64,000 nt of DNA, from contig JADJGJ010000004.1 in the NCBI GenBank assembly GCA_016708105.1, positions 365,638 through 429,637 of the forward strand, in the 5' to 3' direction. This document shows positions 19,434 through 27,376 of the stretch, piece by piece (position 1 is the stretch's first letter; each line of letters opens with the position of its first letter). The notes under the pieces are model-generated. The model saw nothing but the letters and a program-made list of their open reading frames with translations, did not search any database and had not been told where the DNA came from. The stretch comes from Crocinitomicaceae bacterium (GTDB taxonomy: Bacteria > Bacteroidota > Bacteroidia > Flavobacteriales_D > Crocinitomicaceae). Made by a program: the position numbers and the translations under genes.

Positions 19434-20114
19434 GTGCGCCCCGCATGAGCGGTAGCGCACCACTCCCGATTTCTATCGGGACTATTCAAAAAGTTTAAAA
19501 GTGCAAATTAAATTTCAGAAAAGCAAACGGTGGGTGAAAAAAGTTCCAGAGGGTGTAAGTCCCTTAATTGCGGAAGTAACGTTCCGAAAATTTAGCAAGT
19601 CGCAAGGTGGTTGAGAGTGATTTCAGCACTGAAGGAAGCGAGACTGCAAAAGTTGGTACTGAAGAACATGAAGTACATAAGAGGCTAATTAAAATGGATG
19701 AGCAAGCACACCATTGTGAAGTCCAAAGAACACAAGAAATTTTAATTAGTAGATGTAACAGGAATCGACGGAAGGAACACGCTCTTACCGGGGAGGTCTT
19801 CAATGCTACGAGTTAGCGATGAAGAAGTCAGCAGAGGTCATAGTACTTTAAGCAACGAGCTGTGCGAAAAATTGGAAAACACAGATGGTCTCACAAAAGA
19901 AGGAAGGACTGAACGTAAGTTTTCGGGAAATAAACTTGAGAATGTTTCGACATAGCTCCTGATTAAAGTATCCGAATAAGATAGAATGGTGTAAAGAGCA
20001 TTTTATCTGATGACTTACGAACCGCCGTATGCGAGACCCGCATCCCGATAGCTATCGGGAGTGGTGTGAGAGCCTAACCCTACTCCCATTTGGGAGTAGG
20101 GCGGGCTACTCGAT
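19434..20114 (+). mobile_element. ORF-less group IIC-attC-type intron B (681 nt)
   Basis: It shares the 5' half and the domain V/VI end with intron A, but the RT ORF is replaced by about 100 nt (from TAAGTTTTCGGGAAATAAAC). The joined flanks give GTTAGCAAC, which pairs with GTTGCTAAC at 20954-20962. It carries short palindromes both near the 5' end (CCCGATTTCTATCGGG) and within the domain V region (CCCGATAGCTATCGGG). Mobility would need an RT supplied in trans. Confidence 0.88.
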
Positions 20115-20943
20115 TAGCAACAGGCCTTTTCGGTTTCATCTTGTCACTAAATTCCTTTGCTTCTTGTGACGACATGAATACTGGGCCGTCGGCAACTATT
20201 GATTTTTCTACTACGTGCGTATTGTGCTTGAGTGATTCTAATTCCGTGGAACTCAACGTCCATTTTTGAATACTACCATTAATTTTAGTTGACTTTCCGT
20301 GTGTCTTAATAAGTTCTTTAAAGCATGGGGCGGAAAAATGACTTTCGTTCAGGAAATTTATATTGTAGAGTTGTTTTATAAAACCGCTCTTGATTCCGAT
20401 GAGATGAAAGTTCCATCTGTGATCAATTTCGCTGACTTCAACACTACTTGAAAAGAGATTCTTTTTGATTTTTCGTTCATTTCCAGCGTTATAATTTGAT
20501 GGAAGCTTAATGCAATATCCATATTCGAAATCATATCTAACGATCAAATTTTCCGAAATATTTTCAATAGTACTTTGGTCAGCAAATTTGGAAGAGATTT
20601 GAATACAAATTTCAATATATGAAAATTCAGGTTTTGCAGTGCAATTGATCATTGGATTACTTAGCGTCAAAAAAGAATTTGTTTTGTTCGAGTTAAATCC
20701 AATGTAGGAGTATGCTATTTCTTTTTGAGACTTTACCTTTTTTTTCCACTCGCTCAATGAATGAATAGAATTTTGAAAGTTGATAACAAAATCAGTCGCA
20801 CTTAAATGACATTCCTTTTCAACAAGTTCAACAGCCAATAAAGCGCACGATTCCGCGTCAAACTCTAAAGCGGAATTTTTGTCAGTTATTCTGTAAAGTT
20901 TCAGAATCCAGTTTTCCGGTTCCTTCTTGAAAAATAATTTCAT
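20080..20943 (-). CDS. Hypothetical cytoplasmic protein, cassette
   Basis: The 287-residue protein lacks a signal peptide and I do not recognise its family. It starts MKLFFKKEPENWILKLYRIT and is mixed alpha/beta. The reading frame runs through the cassette core (RPVANRVARPT) into intron B's 3' end, so the last dozen residues come from intron sequence. Without the intron the frame would continue into the attC. The open frame ends at 20080 inside the intron. Cores at 20115 and 20962 bound the cassette. Confidence 0.65.
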   Translation of the reverse strand: MKLFFKKEPENWILKLYRITDKNSALEFDAESCALLAVELVEKECHLSATDFVINFQNSIHSLSEWKKKVKSQKEIAYSYIGFNSNKTNSFLTLSNPMINCTAKPEFSYIEICIQISSKFADQSTIENISENLIVRYDFEYGYCIKLPSNYNAGNERKIKKNLFSSSVEVSEIDHRWNFHLIGIKSGFIKQLYNINFLNESHFSAPCFKELIKTHGKSTKINGSIQKWTLSSTELESLKHNTHVVEKSIVADGPVFMSSQEAKEFSDKMKPKRPVANRVARPTPKWE

Positions 20944-20964
20944 TTTGCAGCTTGTTGCTAACGG

Positions 20965-21073
20965 CAGTCTGTCTAAAAACCAAAATCTGCCTCTTGAGAA
21001 TCGAATATATGAAATTTTTCATGGATCACTACCCGAATATTTAATTCTCAGCAGGAGGTTTTTAGACAGTCTA
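20965..21073. mobile_element. 109-bp MITE related to the IS1182-like element
   Basis: The ends CAGTCTGTCTAAAAACC and GGTTTTTAGACAGTCTA match the IS1182-like termini. ACGG is duplicated at 20961-20964 and 21074-21077. It has no coding capacity. It sits directly after the core GCTAAC, the same position used by the full IS copies. The copy at 53410-53518 appears identical. Confidence 0.9.
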
Positions 21074-21240
21074 ACGGACTACGCATAAAAGTAGTAGCGC
21101 AACCTTGATTAAAAGTACTGAACTTAAAAGTACCCACCAAGCGGAACAAAAACTTTTTTAATAATCCATAGAAATCGGGAGTGGTGTGAGAGCCTGACCC
21201 TATTCCCATTTGGGGGTAGGGTGGGCTACTCGATTATGCG
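21074..21240 (-). repeat. attC type beta left arm fused to intron 3' stub
   Basis: The left arm ACGGACTACGCATAAAAG up to TTTTTTAATAATCC is that of the complete type-beta site at 59457-59648. The right arm is missing and replaced by the last 66 nt of a group II intron. The core resumes as TATGCGATG after the intron end. The same junction is found at two other cassettes (22351 and 53614). Confidence 0.8.
21169..21234 (+). mobile_element. Group II intron 3' stub
   Basis: This segment matches the domain VI end of the complete introns (GTGTGAGAGCC ... CTACTCGAT). It starts inside the small palindrome found in several introns (TAGAAATCGGGAG). The rest of the intron is gone, so it cannot splice. 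Confidence 0.85.
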
Positions 21241-21248
21241 ATGTGAAT

Positions 21249-22247
21249 TTATCCATTGTCAATTAGAGTAATATAAAATCCCGATTCTTTAAATTCCTTT
21301 ACAAAAAGTTCTCTTGATACCTTTTCTCCATTCTCCAAGTGCGGTGTCGCAAGAGTGACTTGTCTACCAAATAAAGTCATTGTTGCGGTACCTGAAGTGT
21401 ATTTTACTTCTGTCGTAGTCTCATTCTTTTCACCATAGTTGTGAGTGATAAAAGATGAAGATTGGAAAGTGTCAACTACACAAACAATTGAGTTTTCGGC
21501 AATTTTTAGGTACTCATTAATTTCTGCCTGCGAATAAACCTTTTTTAGTGCACGGGTCAACGTCCCGTTAGAATGATTTGAGTATTGAGGTAAAAACATA
21601 TTTATTATGCTGTCATACATTCCTAAGCCTTCATAAGCAAGGCCATATAAACCATCTATTTCTCCTCGATACCACATATATCCTGTGCCGCAGTTCTGTT
21701 CTACAATGTATTTTTTGTCGGCATACTCAATGTATTTAAGTGCTTGGTCAAATTTCTTTTCTTCAAGATAAATTTTGGTCAAGTATCTGCAAGCATAATT
21801 TTTATAATTCGATGTGTAGCTGCCATATCCATAAATTTTAGTAGTCGTGTCACCAGGTATGTCAGAGGAATTGTAGTATGTTCCAACGTAGTATGGTTCG
21901 TTGGAAGCCATAATTTTCAAAAACATATTTTCTGCTTCCGTCAGTCTGCCTAATTGCCAAAGTGAGCATGCTAAGGAATAGAAATCTGAATGATTCTTTT
22001 TTGTCGGTTCAGCAGTTATTAACTTTGAATGTTTTTTACAAAGTATTGAATCTTCTTTTGATGGATAATGAGATATTGAATAGTCCGTGCTTATTGATGA
22101 CATTGAAAAAGAGAATGCAGAGAAGTTCCATGTCGTGTCAATTTGGAATTTAAGACTGGTTGTGTCTTGCGAAAAACAAATCTGTCCGACAAGTACAAAA
22201 GTCAAAGTCAGAAGAAAATATTTTGTATATCTGTCGTTCCTATTCAT
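21249..22247 (-). CDS. Exported TPR-like protein, cassette
   Basis: The start at 22247 gives a membrane-export leader (MNRNDRYTKYFLLTLTFVLVGQICFSQ). The long upstream frame is attC/intron sequence. The 332-residue protein contains tetratricopeptide-like helices, for example FYSLACSLWQLGRLTEAENMF and LEEKKFDQALKYIEYADK, so it probably binds other proteins in the periplasm. A C-terminal strand-rich segment follows. The flanking cores TTATGCGAT (21235) and ATCGCATAAC (to 22257) match and make this a one-gene cassette. Confidence 0.75.
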   Translation of the reverse strand: MNRNDRYTKYFLLTLTFVLVGQICFSQDTTSLKFQIDTTWNFSAFSFSMSSISTDYSISHYPSKEDSILCKKHSKLITAEPTKKNHSDFYSLACSLWQLGRLTEAENMFLKIMASNEPYYVGTYYNSSDIPGDTTTKIYGYGSYTSNYKNYACRYLTKIYLEEKKFDQALKYIEYADKKYIVEQNCGTGYMWYRGEIDGLYGLAYEGLGMYDSIINMFLPQYSNHSNGTLTRALKKVYSQAEINEYLKIAENSIVCVVDTFQSSSFITHNYGEKNETTTEVKYTSGTATMTLFGRQVTLATPHLENGEKVSRELFVKEFKESGFYITLIDNG

Positions 22248-22350
22248 ATCGCATAACGGACTGCGCATAAAAGTAGTAGCGCAACCTTGATTAAAAGTAC
22301 TGAACTTAAAAGTACCCACCAAGCGGAACAAAAACTTTTTTAATACTCCA

Positions 22351-22416
22351 TAGAAATCGGGAGTGGTGTGAGAGCCTAACCCTATTCCCATTTGGGCGTA
22401 GGGTGGGCTACTCGAT
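22351..22416 (+). mobile_element. Group II intron 3' stub in type-beta attC
   Basis: This is the same 66-nt stub and the same fused attC arm as at 21169-21234, differing at a few bases. The preceding attC arm runs 22251-22350 (GCATAACGGACTGCGCATAAAAG onward). The core continues as TATGCAGC at 22417. Confidence 0.85.
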
Positions 22417-22718
22417 TATGCAGCGTTGTTTACGAATTTTTTTATTCCACTCAGTTCCTTTTGTTTTGCACGAAATTCTTCTTCAAGATCGAAGTCGTCC
22501 TGAAGTCCGAGCCAGAATTTTGCACTGTTACCAAAATACTTCGATAGTCTCAAAGCAGTGTCAGCGGTAATTCTGCGGTTACCTTTAAGTATTTCTGAAA
22601 TTCTGGTCTGAGGAATTGCAATGTCTTTTGAAAGTCTGTATGCAGTAATTTCCATTGGAATCAGAAATTCTTCAAGTAAAATTTCGCCTGGATGTATGTT
22701 CTTCAATTTTTTGCTCAT
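22416..22718 (-). CDS. higA: HigA-type antitoxin, second copy
   Basis: The 100-residue product is nearly identical to the antitoxin at 9857-10156. Differences include MSKKLKN at the start, DIAIPQTRISEILKG in the helix-turn-helix, and EEFRAKQKELSGIKKFVNNAA at the end. The stop codon again lies in the cassette core (TTATGC). It should neutralise the HigB toxin encoded upstream. Confidence 0.92.
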   Translation of the reverse strand: MSKKLKNIHPGEILLEEFLIPMEITAYRLSKDIAIPQTRISEILKGNRRITADTALRLSKYFGNSAKFWLGLQDDFDLEEEFRAKQKELSGIKKFVNNAA

Positions 22719-22770
22719 AATATTTTTATTTATTGAATTCGCGAATCTTCGATTTCATTTCGTTCTGTTT

Positions 22771-23052
22771 TTAATGATAATCTACTATTTCAACTTCGAA
22801 AGCATTTCCATTATTCCATTTGAATATTATTCGCCACTGATTATTAATTCGGATTGAATAGAATTCCTTGAGGTTTCCTTTCAGTTTTTCAAGGCGGTTC
22901 GAAGGCGGAATCATTAGGTCGTTAAGGTCTTGCGAGTTGTTTAACATTCTTAATTTTCTTCTTGATGTTTCTTGAAGTTCAGTAGAAAGTCCTTTGATTC
23001 GTTCACCTTCCAATATTTTCTTTGTGTCTTTGTTTCCAAATGAAATAATCAT
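22771..23052 (-). CDS. higB: HigB-type toxin, second copy
   Basis: The 93-residue toxin differs from the one at 10168-10449 at only a few positions (ILEGERIKG, NAFEVEIVDYH) and keeps the core YSIRINNQWRIIFKW. The gap to the antitoxin gene is 52 bp, against 11 bp in the first copy. The flanking attC belongs to a different type from the first copy's, although the coding part and the upstream sequence to the core at 23153-23159 are alike. Confidence 0.92.
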   Translation of the reverse strand: MIISFGNKDTKKILEGERIKGLSTELQETSRRKLRMLNNSQDLNDLMIPPSNRLEKLKGNLKEFYSIRINNQWRIIFKWNNGNAFEVEIVDYH

Positions 23053-23152
23053 GCTAACGTTATTCGTTACTTACGCCAAAGGTAAGTATTTTATTTCAGA
23101 GACGCAATTTTTTTCGAAGATTCTTCAAATTGAAGAGAGAGACTTTAATGCT

Positions 23153-23223
23153 GCATAACGTTTTGCAAATGGGTACAGAAGGCAACAGGAAATGGACATC
23201 TGCCTTTTGTGCTTATTTGCTGT
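23153..23223 (-). repeat. attC site (type gamma), core split by deleted intron
   Basis: GCATAACGTTTTGCAAAT at the left pairs with ATTTGCTGT at the right, with an AAGGCA/TGCCTT inner stem. The GT|TATAGG core is split by the 364-nt intron remnant. Confidence 0.78.
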
Positions 23224-23587
23224 GTGCACCACGCATGAACGTAGTGTACCCGCCGTGAGCTATTCAAAAAGTTTAAAACATGATTGGAAAAAACCCGAGC
23301 GAAAGAGAAAGAATTTTATTCGTTTAGGAATTGACCACGATCACGCTTACGCGTGGAGCAGAACGAGAAAAGGTGGTTGGGCAGTTGCACAAAGCCCTAT
23401 CTTGATCACTACAATTACGCTGAAACGCTTAAAACAAAAAGGCTACGATTCTTTGTTGGATGTTTATTTTGTACTCAACCCATCACTTTGCGAACCGCCG
23501 TATGCGAGACCCGCATCCCGAAAGCTTTCGGGAGTGGTGTGAGAGCCTAACCCTATTCCCATTTGGGAGTAGGGCGGGCTACTCGAT
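23224..23587 (+). mobile_element. Internally deleted group IIC-attC-type intron (364 nt)
   Basis: The first 57 nt are a diverged 5' end (GTGCACCACGCATGAACG, with changes on both sides of its stem). They are joined directly to the last part of the RT ORF (from GATTGGAAAAAACCC) and the domain V/VI end. Most of domain I and the RT are missing. The joined flanks give GTTATAGGTAG, matching CTTACCTATAAC at 27283-27294. Confidence 0.85.
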
Positions 23588-23874
23588 TATAGGTAGGGCG
23601 GTTTTGTTTTGTCCACCCAGTTTAGAGTCAGCATTGTCTGCGATGGATTGAGCGGTCGCAGTTTAAATTTTACCGAAGGGAAGGATTTTTTGTCACGCTA
23701 TGCATATACAGGCGGGTGGGAAAAATGGCAAGCTTATTTGCAGCCAAAAACTCTCATTCCTTAATCTAAAGCTGCAAATGTGCTTGCCATTGTGGGCGGT
23801 ATTCGGCACAAAGGTCTGTGTAAAGGGAGTGTCGGAGTGTTTATAACTTTTTTGATAATTTGCATGTCTGAATG
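23588..23874. other. Gene-free cassette start with core-less hairpin
   Basis: No gene was recognised. It contains AGTTTAAATTTTACC at 23660-23674, whose exact reverse complement is at 27156-27170 on the other side of the restriction-modification genes. It also contains the hairpin at 23724-23791. Confidence 0.6.
23724..23791. repeat. attC-like hairpin without core (Ha)
   Basis: Arms 23724-23744 and 23771-23791 are perfectly complementary (10 + 8 bp), apart from a 3-nt bulge, TTA on the left and TGT on the right. The arm layout mimics the attC sites of this array (compare GCAAATGTGCTGT at 30810-30822). It lacks the TAACG/GTTA cores. Confidence 0.8.
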
Positions 23875-23904
23875 TTGACAAATTGATGATTATAAGTATC
23901 TTTG
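23875..23904 (+). promoter_or_regulatory. Promoter of the methyltransferase gene
   Basis: TTG at 23875-23877, a 19-nt spacer, then TATCTTTG at 23897-23904 fit the Bacteroidota consensus TTG-N19-21-TAnnTTTG. ATAAGTATC just before the -7 box also occurs in the controller's operator-like site at 27002-27022, so the controller may act here too. Confidence 0.65.
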
Positions 23905-23923
23905 TTTTGAACCTAAAAATCCG

Positions 23924-25633
23924 ATGATAACCAAGGAACAAATAAAAAATACAGGAGCAACCTTTACGCCTAAAGGTCTTGCCGATTTCTTGGCTACGAG
24001 GTTAATCAAATATATTTCTGTAAAGAATGTCAAGGCACTGGACCCTGCTTGTGGAGAAGGTGAGTTGCTAATATCTATTGGCGAAAAACTTTCGGAATCA
24101 GGAATTGATTTTACTTTAACCGGTTACGATGAGAATGATCACTATCTAAGTTTAGCAAAAGAGAGAATGTTGCAATTCGGTTCAGGGAAGAACAATCTTG
24201 TACAGGGAAATTTTTTAAAGGCCATTGATTTGACGAACGATCAAGGAACTCTCGATTTCTTCTCTTCGGAAAAATCCAATATTAATAAGGCTTTTGATGT
24301 TGTAATTGCCAATCCGCCTTATGTAAGAACGCAAATTTTGGGAACAGAACAAGCGCAGGAACTCGCAAAAAAATTTAATCTGAAAGGCAGAGTCGATTTG
24401 TATTATCCATTTTTAATGGCAATGACTGAGAGCCTTAAAGATGGTGGTATTTTAGGCGTGATTACTTCCAATCGTTACCTTTCAACGAAAAGTGGCGAAA
24501 GTGTAAGAAAATACCTTTCGGAAAATTATGAAATAATCGAACTGATTGATTTAGGGGATACCAAATTATTTGATGCGGCAGTATTACCTGCTATTTTCAT
24601 TGGAAGAAAGAAAAAGCAACGATCTCCTGCTCCTGCAAATTTTATTAAAGTTTATGAAGAGTTAAACGGATATAAAGGCGACTTAATTCCTATGGAATCC
24701 ATATATGGGATGTTAGATAGTAAACAGACGGGGTATTTTGTAGTAAATGAAAAGCGTTACAAAAAGTCGGCAGGGTTGTTAAAGTATGAAATCGGTTCAG
24801 GAACTTGTTGGGAAATGTTGTCAGGCAAAGAATCGAAGTGGGTGTCAATAATTGATAAGGCTTCAACTAATCGAGTAGAGGATTTTTTTAAGGTAAAAGT
24901 AGGTATCAAATCTACTGCGGATAAAGTATTCATAAGCGACAAGTGGGAAGAGCTTAATGGAACCAAACCAGAGGAAGAGTTGCTGAAAGAGTTAATTTCG
25001 CAAGAAAATATTGAGCCGTGGAATGCTACGGATAATTTTAATTTAAAAGTACTATATCCGCACATTTCAGTTAATGGAGGAAAGCAAACTGTTGATATTG
25101 AAAAATATCCTAAAGCAAAAAAATATTTTTTACAACACGAAGAAAAGCTAAGGTCAAGAAAATATCTTATTGAGGCTGGGCGTCAGTGGTTTGAATTGTG
25201 GGTTCCTCACCACCCCGATCAATGGAAAAATCCGAAATTGGTTTTCCCTGATATAAGTTTAAGCCCAAGATTTTATTTTGATAAAGGTGGAAGAATTGTT
25301 AACGGTAATTGTTATTGGATCGTTGCCCAAGATAAAAAGGACATTGATAAATTATTGTTGATTCAAGGTGTCGCTAATTCAAAATTAATGACTAAGTATC
25401 ACGATTTAGTTTTTAATAATAAACTATACTCAGGAAGAAGAAGGTACTTTACGCAATACGTTGAAAAATATCCGCTTCCCGACTTTAACTCCTCTGTCGC
25501 GAAGGAAATTGTCTCTTTAGTAAAAAAATTAAATGAGGCGCAAGATAAAGTGCTTATAAGTAAGCTTGAAAATAGTCTTGAAATAAAAGTAGCAGAAGCA
25601 TTTAGTGTCGAGCCAGTTTTTACTTTGGATTAA
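23924..25633 (+). CDS. Type II N6-adenine DNA methyltransferase
   Basis: The 569-residue enzyme should methylate adenine and protect host DNA from the nuclease encoded opposite. Motif I (ALDPACGEGELLISIG) is near residue 40 and the catalytic motif IV (NPPY in DVVIANPPYVRTQ) near residue 130. The C-terminal half resembles the TaqI-type specificity domain (YSGRRRYFTQYVEKYPLP). This is the Eco57I/TaqI gamma-type layout. It converges on the endonuclease gene and their 3' ends overlap by 14 bp. The recognition sequence cannot be read from the sequence. Confidence 0.88.
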   Translation: MITKEQIKNTGATFTPKGLADFLATRLIKYISVKNVKALDPACGEGELLISIGEKLSESGIDFTLTGYDENDHYLSLAKERMLQFGSGKNNLVQGNFLKAIDLTNDQGTLDFFSSEKSNINKAFDVVIANPPYVRTQILGTEQAQELAKKFNLKGRVDLYYPFLMAMTESLKDGGILGVITSNRYLSTKSGESVRKYLSENYEIIELIDLGDTKLFDAAVLPAIFIGRKKKQRSPAPANFIKVYEELNGYKGDLIPMESIYGMLDSKQTGYFVVNEKRYKKSAGLLKYEIGSGTCWEMLSGKESKWVSIIDKASTNRVEDFFKVKVGIKSTADKVFISDKWEELNGTKPEEELLKELISQENIEPWNATDNFNLKVLYPHISVNGGKQTVDIEKYPKAKKYFLQHEEKLRSRKYLIEAGRQWFELWVPHHPDQWKNPKLVFPDISLSPRFYFDKGGRIVNGNCYWIVAQDKKDIDKLLLIQGVANSKLMTKYHDLVFNNKLYSGRRRYFTQYVEKYPLPDFNSSVAKEIVSLVKKLNEAQDKVLISKLENSLEIKVAEAFSVEPVFTLD

Positions 25634-26738
25634 ACACACACTTTCCGTAATGCTTTTCAAAAAATGCCATTGGTATAGCTCTTTGGCATTTATAACTTTC
25701 AGCACTAACGTATGAAAATATCTCCCCTAACTTTTTGCCAGGGCAGAGAATAATTCCTTCAATTATTTCTGTTTGAGGATTTGTTAACGCGATTAAATAG
25801 CGCACATCAAAGGTTGTCAAATTGGAATCTGTAACTACTATTTCTTCCTTCTCGGGAGAAAATTTGCCTAAATCTACTGTCGGACTGTCTTGCACTTTTA
25901 CTTCCAATAATTGATTTCTTATGTCGGGAAAAGCACCATATAACAAATCAGTTTCCTTTACCTCATATCCAAGCAATTCAAGTGTTTTCTTTTCTAAAGC
26001 CTGACCTCTGTTTTTAGTAGCAGCACCATTCAGCTTAAAACCGATTAATTTTTCGGCTACCATTTTTTTCAGTAAGGCAATAGAAAATAGATTTTTAATA
26101 TCTGGTTCTTCTACCATGCCTGATTTTGGTGGCAAATAGTCGTGTCGAATATAATAGGAGAGTTTTTTGGAATCGGGAAAGGATAAGATTTTGTCCGTAC
26201 TCTCATAAATATCCTTTCGAACTTTCCTTGAGATCAAGAGTTGATGCTTGATCGTTGGTTGACCAAATTTTCCAAAATTTTCAACTATATACTCAGGAGT
26301 AAGAATTATAACTGATGCGATTATACTTTTTTCTGTATCAATTCTTACAAATATAAATCTAACATCTGTGCATTTAAGACTTTCACCAGATTCGTATTTA
26401 ATAAGTAAGGTTTCTGCAGCAGGAATTCTGTTCCAAACCTGCAGATTATATGATGTACCACTGGTTACAATATAAGTATCAATAAATTCTCTTGCTATTT
26501 TAGGGACTCCTTTTCCTTTTGGTGGTACAATTTCAAACTGACCTATTTCAGCCGATTCAGGCAGGTTATATTTTTCTAATGTCGCTGCAATTAGCTTTCT
26601 GATATTTGAACCGTCTGTTCGGGTTTTACCAGTTATTGTAAATGGTTTACCAACAAGTTCTAAAAAGTGTTTGGTAAGCACATTGGGGTCTGTCAGCATA
26701 CTTACAGAACGTGGCGGTATTTTAAATTCTTTGTTCAT
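25620..26738 (-). CDS. Probable type II restriction endonuclease
   Basis: The assignment rests on position and on a PD-(D/E)xK-like site: PD followed by LLEVKV in YGAFPDIRNQLLEVKV at about residues 266-281. Length is 372 residues with no membrane segment. It overlaps the controller gene by 4 bp (ATGA) and faces the methyltransferase, the usual layout of controlled type II systems. I do not recognise the exact family. The N-terminal half (to about residue 200) may be the DNA-recognition part. The whole module travels as one cassette. Confidence 0.72.
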   Translation of the reverse strand: MNKEFKIPPRSVSMLTDPNVLTKHFLELVGKPFTITGKTRTDGSNIRKLIAATLEKYNLPESAEIGQFEIVPPKGKGVPKIAREFIDTYIVTSGTSYNLQVWNRIPAAETLLIKYESGESLKCTDVRFIFVRIDTEKSIIASVIILTPEYIVENFGKFGQPTIKHQLLISRKVRKDIYESTDKILSFPDSKKLSYYIRHDYLPPKSGMVEEPDIKNLFSIALLKKMVAEKLIGFKLNGAATKNRGQALEKKTLELLGYEVKETDLLYGAFPDIRNQLLEVKVQDSPTVDLGKFSPEKEEIVVTDSNLTTFDVRYLIALTNPQTEIIEGIILCPGKKLGEIFSYVSAESYKCQRAIPMAFFEKHYGKCVFNPK

Positions 26739-26962
26739 AGTAGGTCGGCTGGTTTAACTTTAAGTGCTTTTGCAATTTTTTTGAGATTTAAGGCAGAGAT
26801 ATTTCGTTCACCTCTTTCAACGGATCCGATATATGTTCTGTCTAAATCACAAGCAAAGGCAAGCTTTTCCTGAGATAGGTCGGCTTCGGTTCGAAGGTCT
26901 CGAATCCGATCTCCAATTTGTTGCAAAAAGAGCTTTTCGTCTTTTGAATAAGATGTCCCCAT
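26735..26962 (-). CDS. Restriction-modification controller (C) protein
   Basis: The 75-residue protein is a single helix-turn-helix of the XRE type (DLSQEKLAFACDLDRTYIGSVERGERN), the length and form of C proteins. Such proteins first activate, then limit, expression of their own gene and the endonuclease, so that methylation comes first after transfer. The endonuclease start overlaps its stop. A C-box-like site lies 40 bp upstream at 27002-27022. Confidence 0.88.
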   Translation of the reverse strand: MGTSYSKDEKLFLQQIGDRIRDLRTEADLSQEKLAFACDLDRTYIGSVERGERNISALNLKKIAKALKVKPADLL

Positions 26963-27001
26963 TGTTAAAATTTGAGGACGAAGGTCTGTAAAAGATGTAA
27001 A

Positions 27002-27022
27002 TAAGTCTACGGACTATAAGTA
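27002..27022 (-). promoter_or_regulatory. C-box-like operator of the controller gene
   Basis: On the minus strand it reads TACTTATAGTCCGTAGACTTA, with ACTTATAGT and a second AGACTTAT half. This resembles published C-protein operators built on GACT/AGTC halves. It lies in the expected place, upstream of the controller. Binding is inferred. Confidence 0.6.
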
Positions 27023-27049
27023 TCAATATTGTTACGGGTGCGTAGGGAG

Positions 27050-27115
27050 ATTACAGCTCTTTTGCAAGCCTTTGGTCGTGGGATGGCTTGTGCGGGCTTG
27101 CAAATGTGCTGTAAT
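27050..27115. repeat. attC-like hairpin without core (Hb)
   Basis: Arms 27050-27070 and 27095-27115 are perfectly complementary (8 + 10 bp) with bulges TCT and TGT. The outer end reads GCTGTAATGTG where an active site would have GTTA. It lies just beyond the controller operator. Confidence 0.8.
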
Positions 27116-27287
27116 GTGGGATAGCCAAAACGGCTTTGCCGAAAAAGTGCGGTGGGGTAAAATTTAAACTTTTTGAGCGGTCGAAGTGTGGTCGCTCGAG
27201 TGTCGGAAAGTCTGCCGATTTTATTTTGAAACCGAAATGCTTTTATTTACCGATAAATTGTCTTTGGATGATGTCAGCCCGCCTTAC

Positions 27288-27376
27288 CTATAACGGTTGA
27301 GGCTAAGAAACGTAGCCTTGTAATTACGTTTCAAAATTTGGTAGGAACTTGTCAGGTTATGTTTTTTAGCCCTTGT
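27288..27376 (-). repeat. attC site, core split by intron C
   Basis: CTATAACGGTTGAGGCTAAGAAACG pairs with ...TTTTTAGCCCTTGT at its right end, with an inner ACGTAG.../...TTACGT stem. The final GT is separated from TATGTGTG by intron C. Confidence 0.8.

Noticed and set aside
23192..23542. A 116-residue + frame with similarity to RT ends
   Set aside because: It is a composite of attC, the intron 5' end and the last part of a deleted RT, so not a gene.
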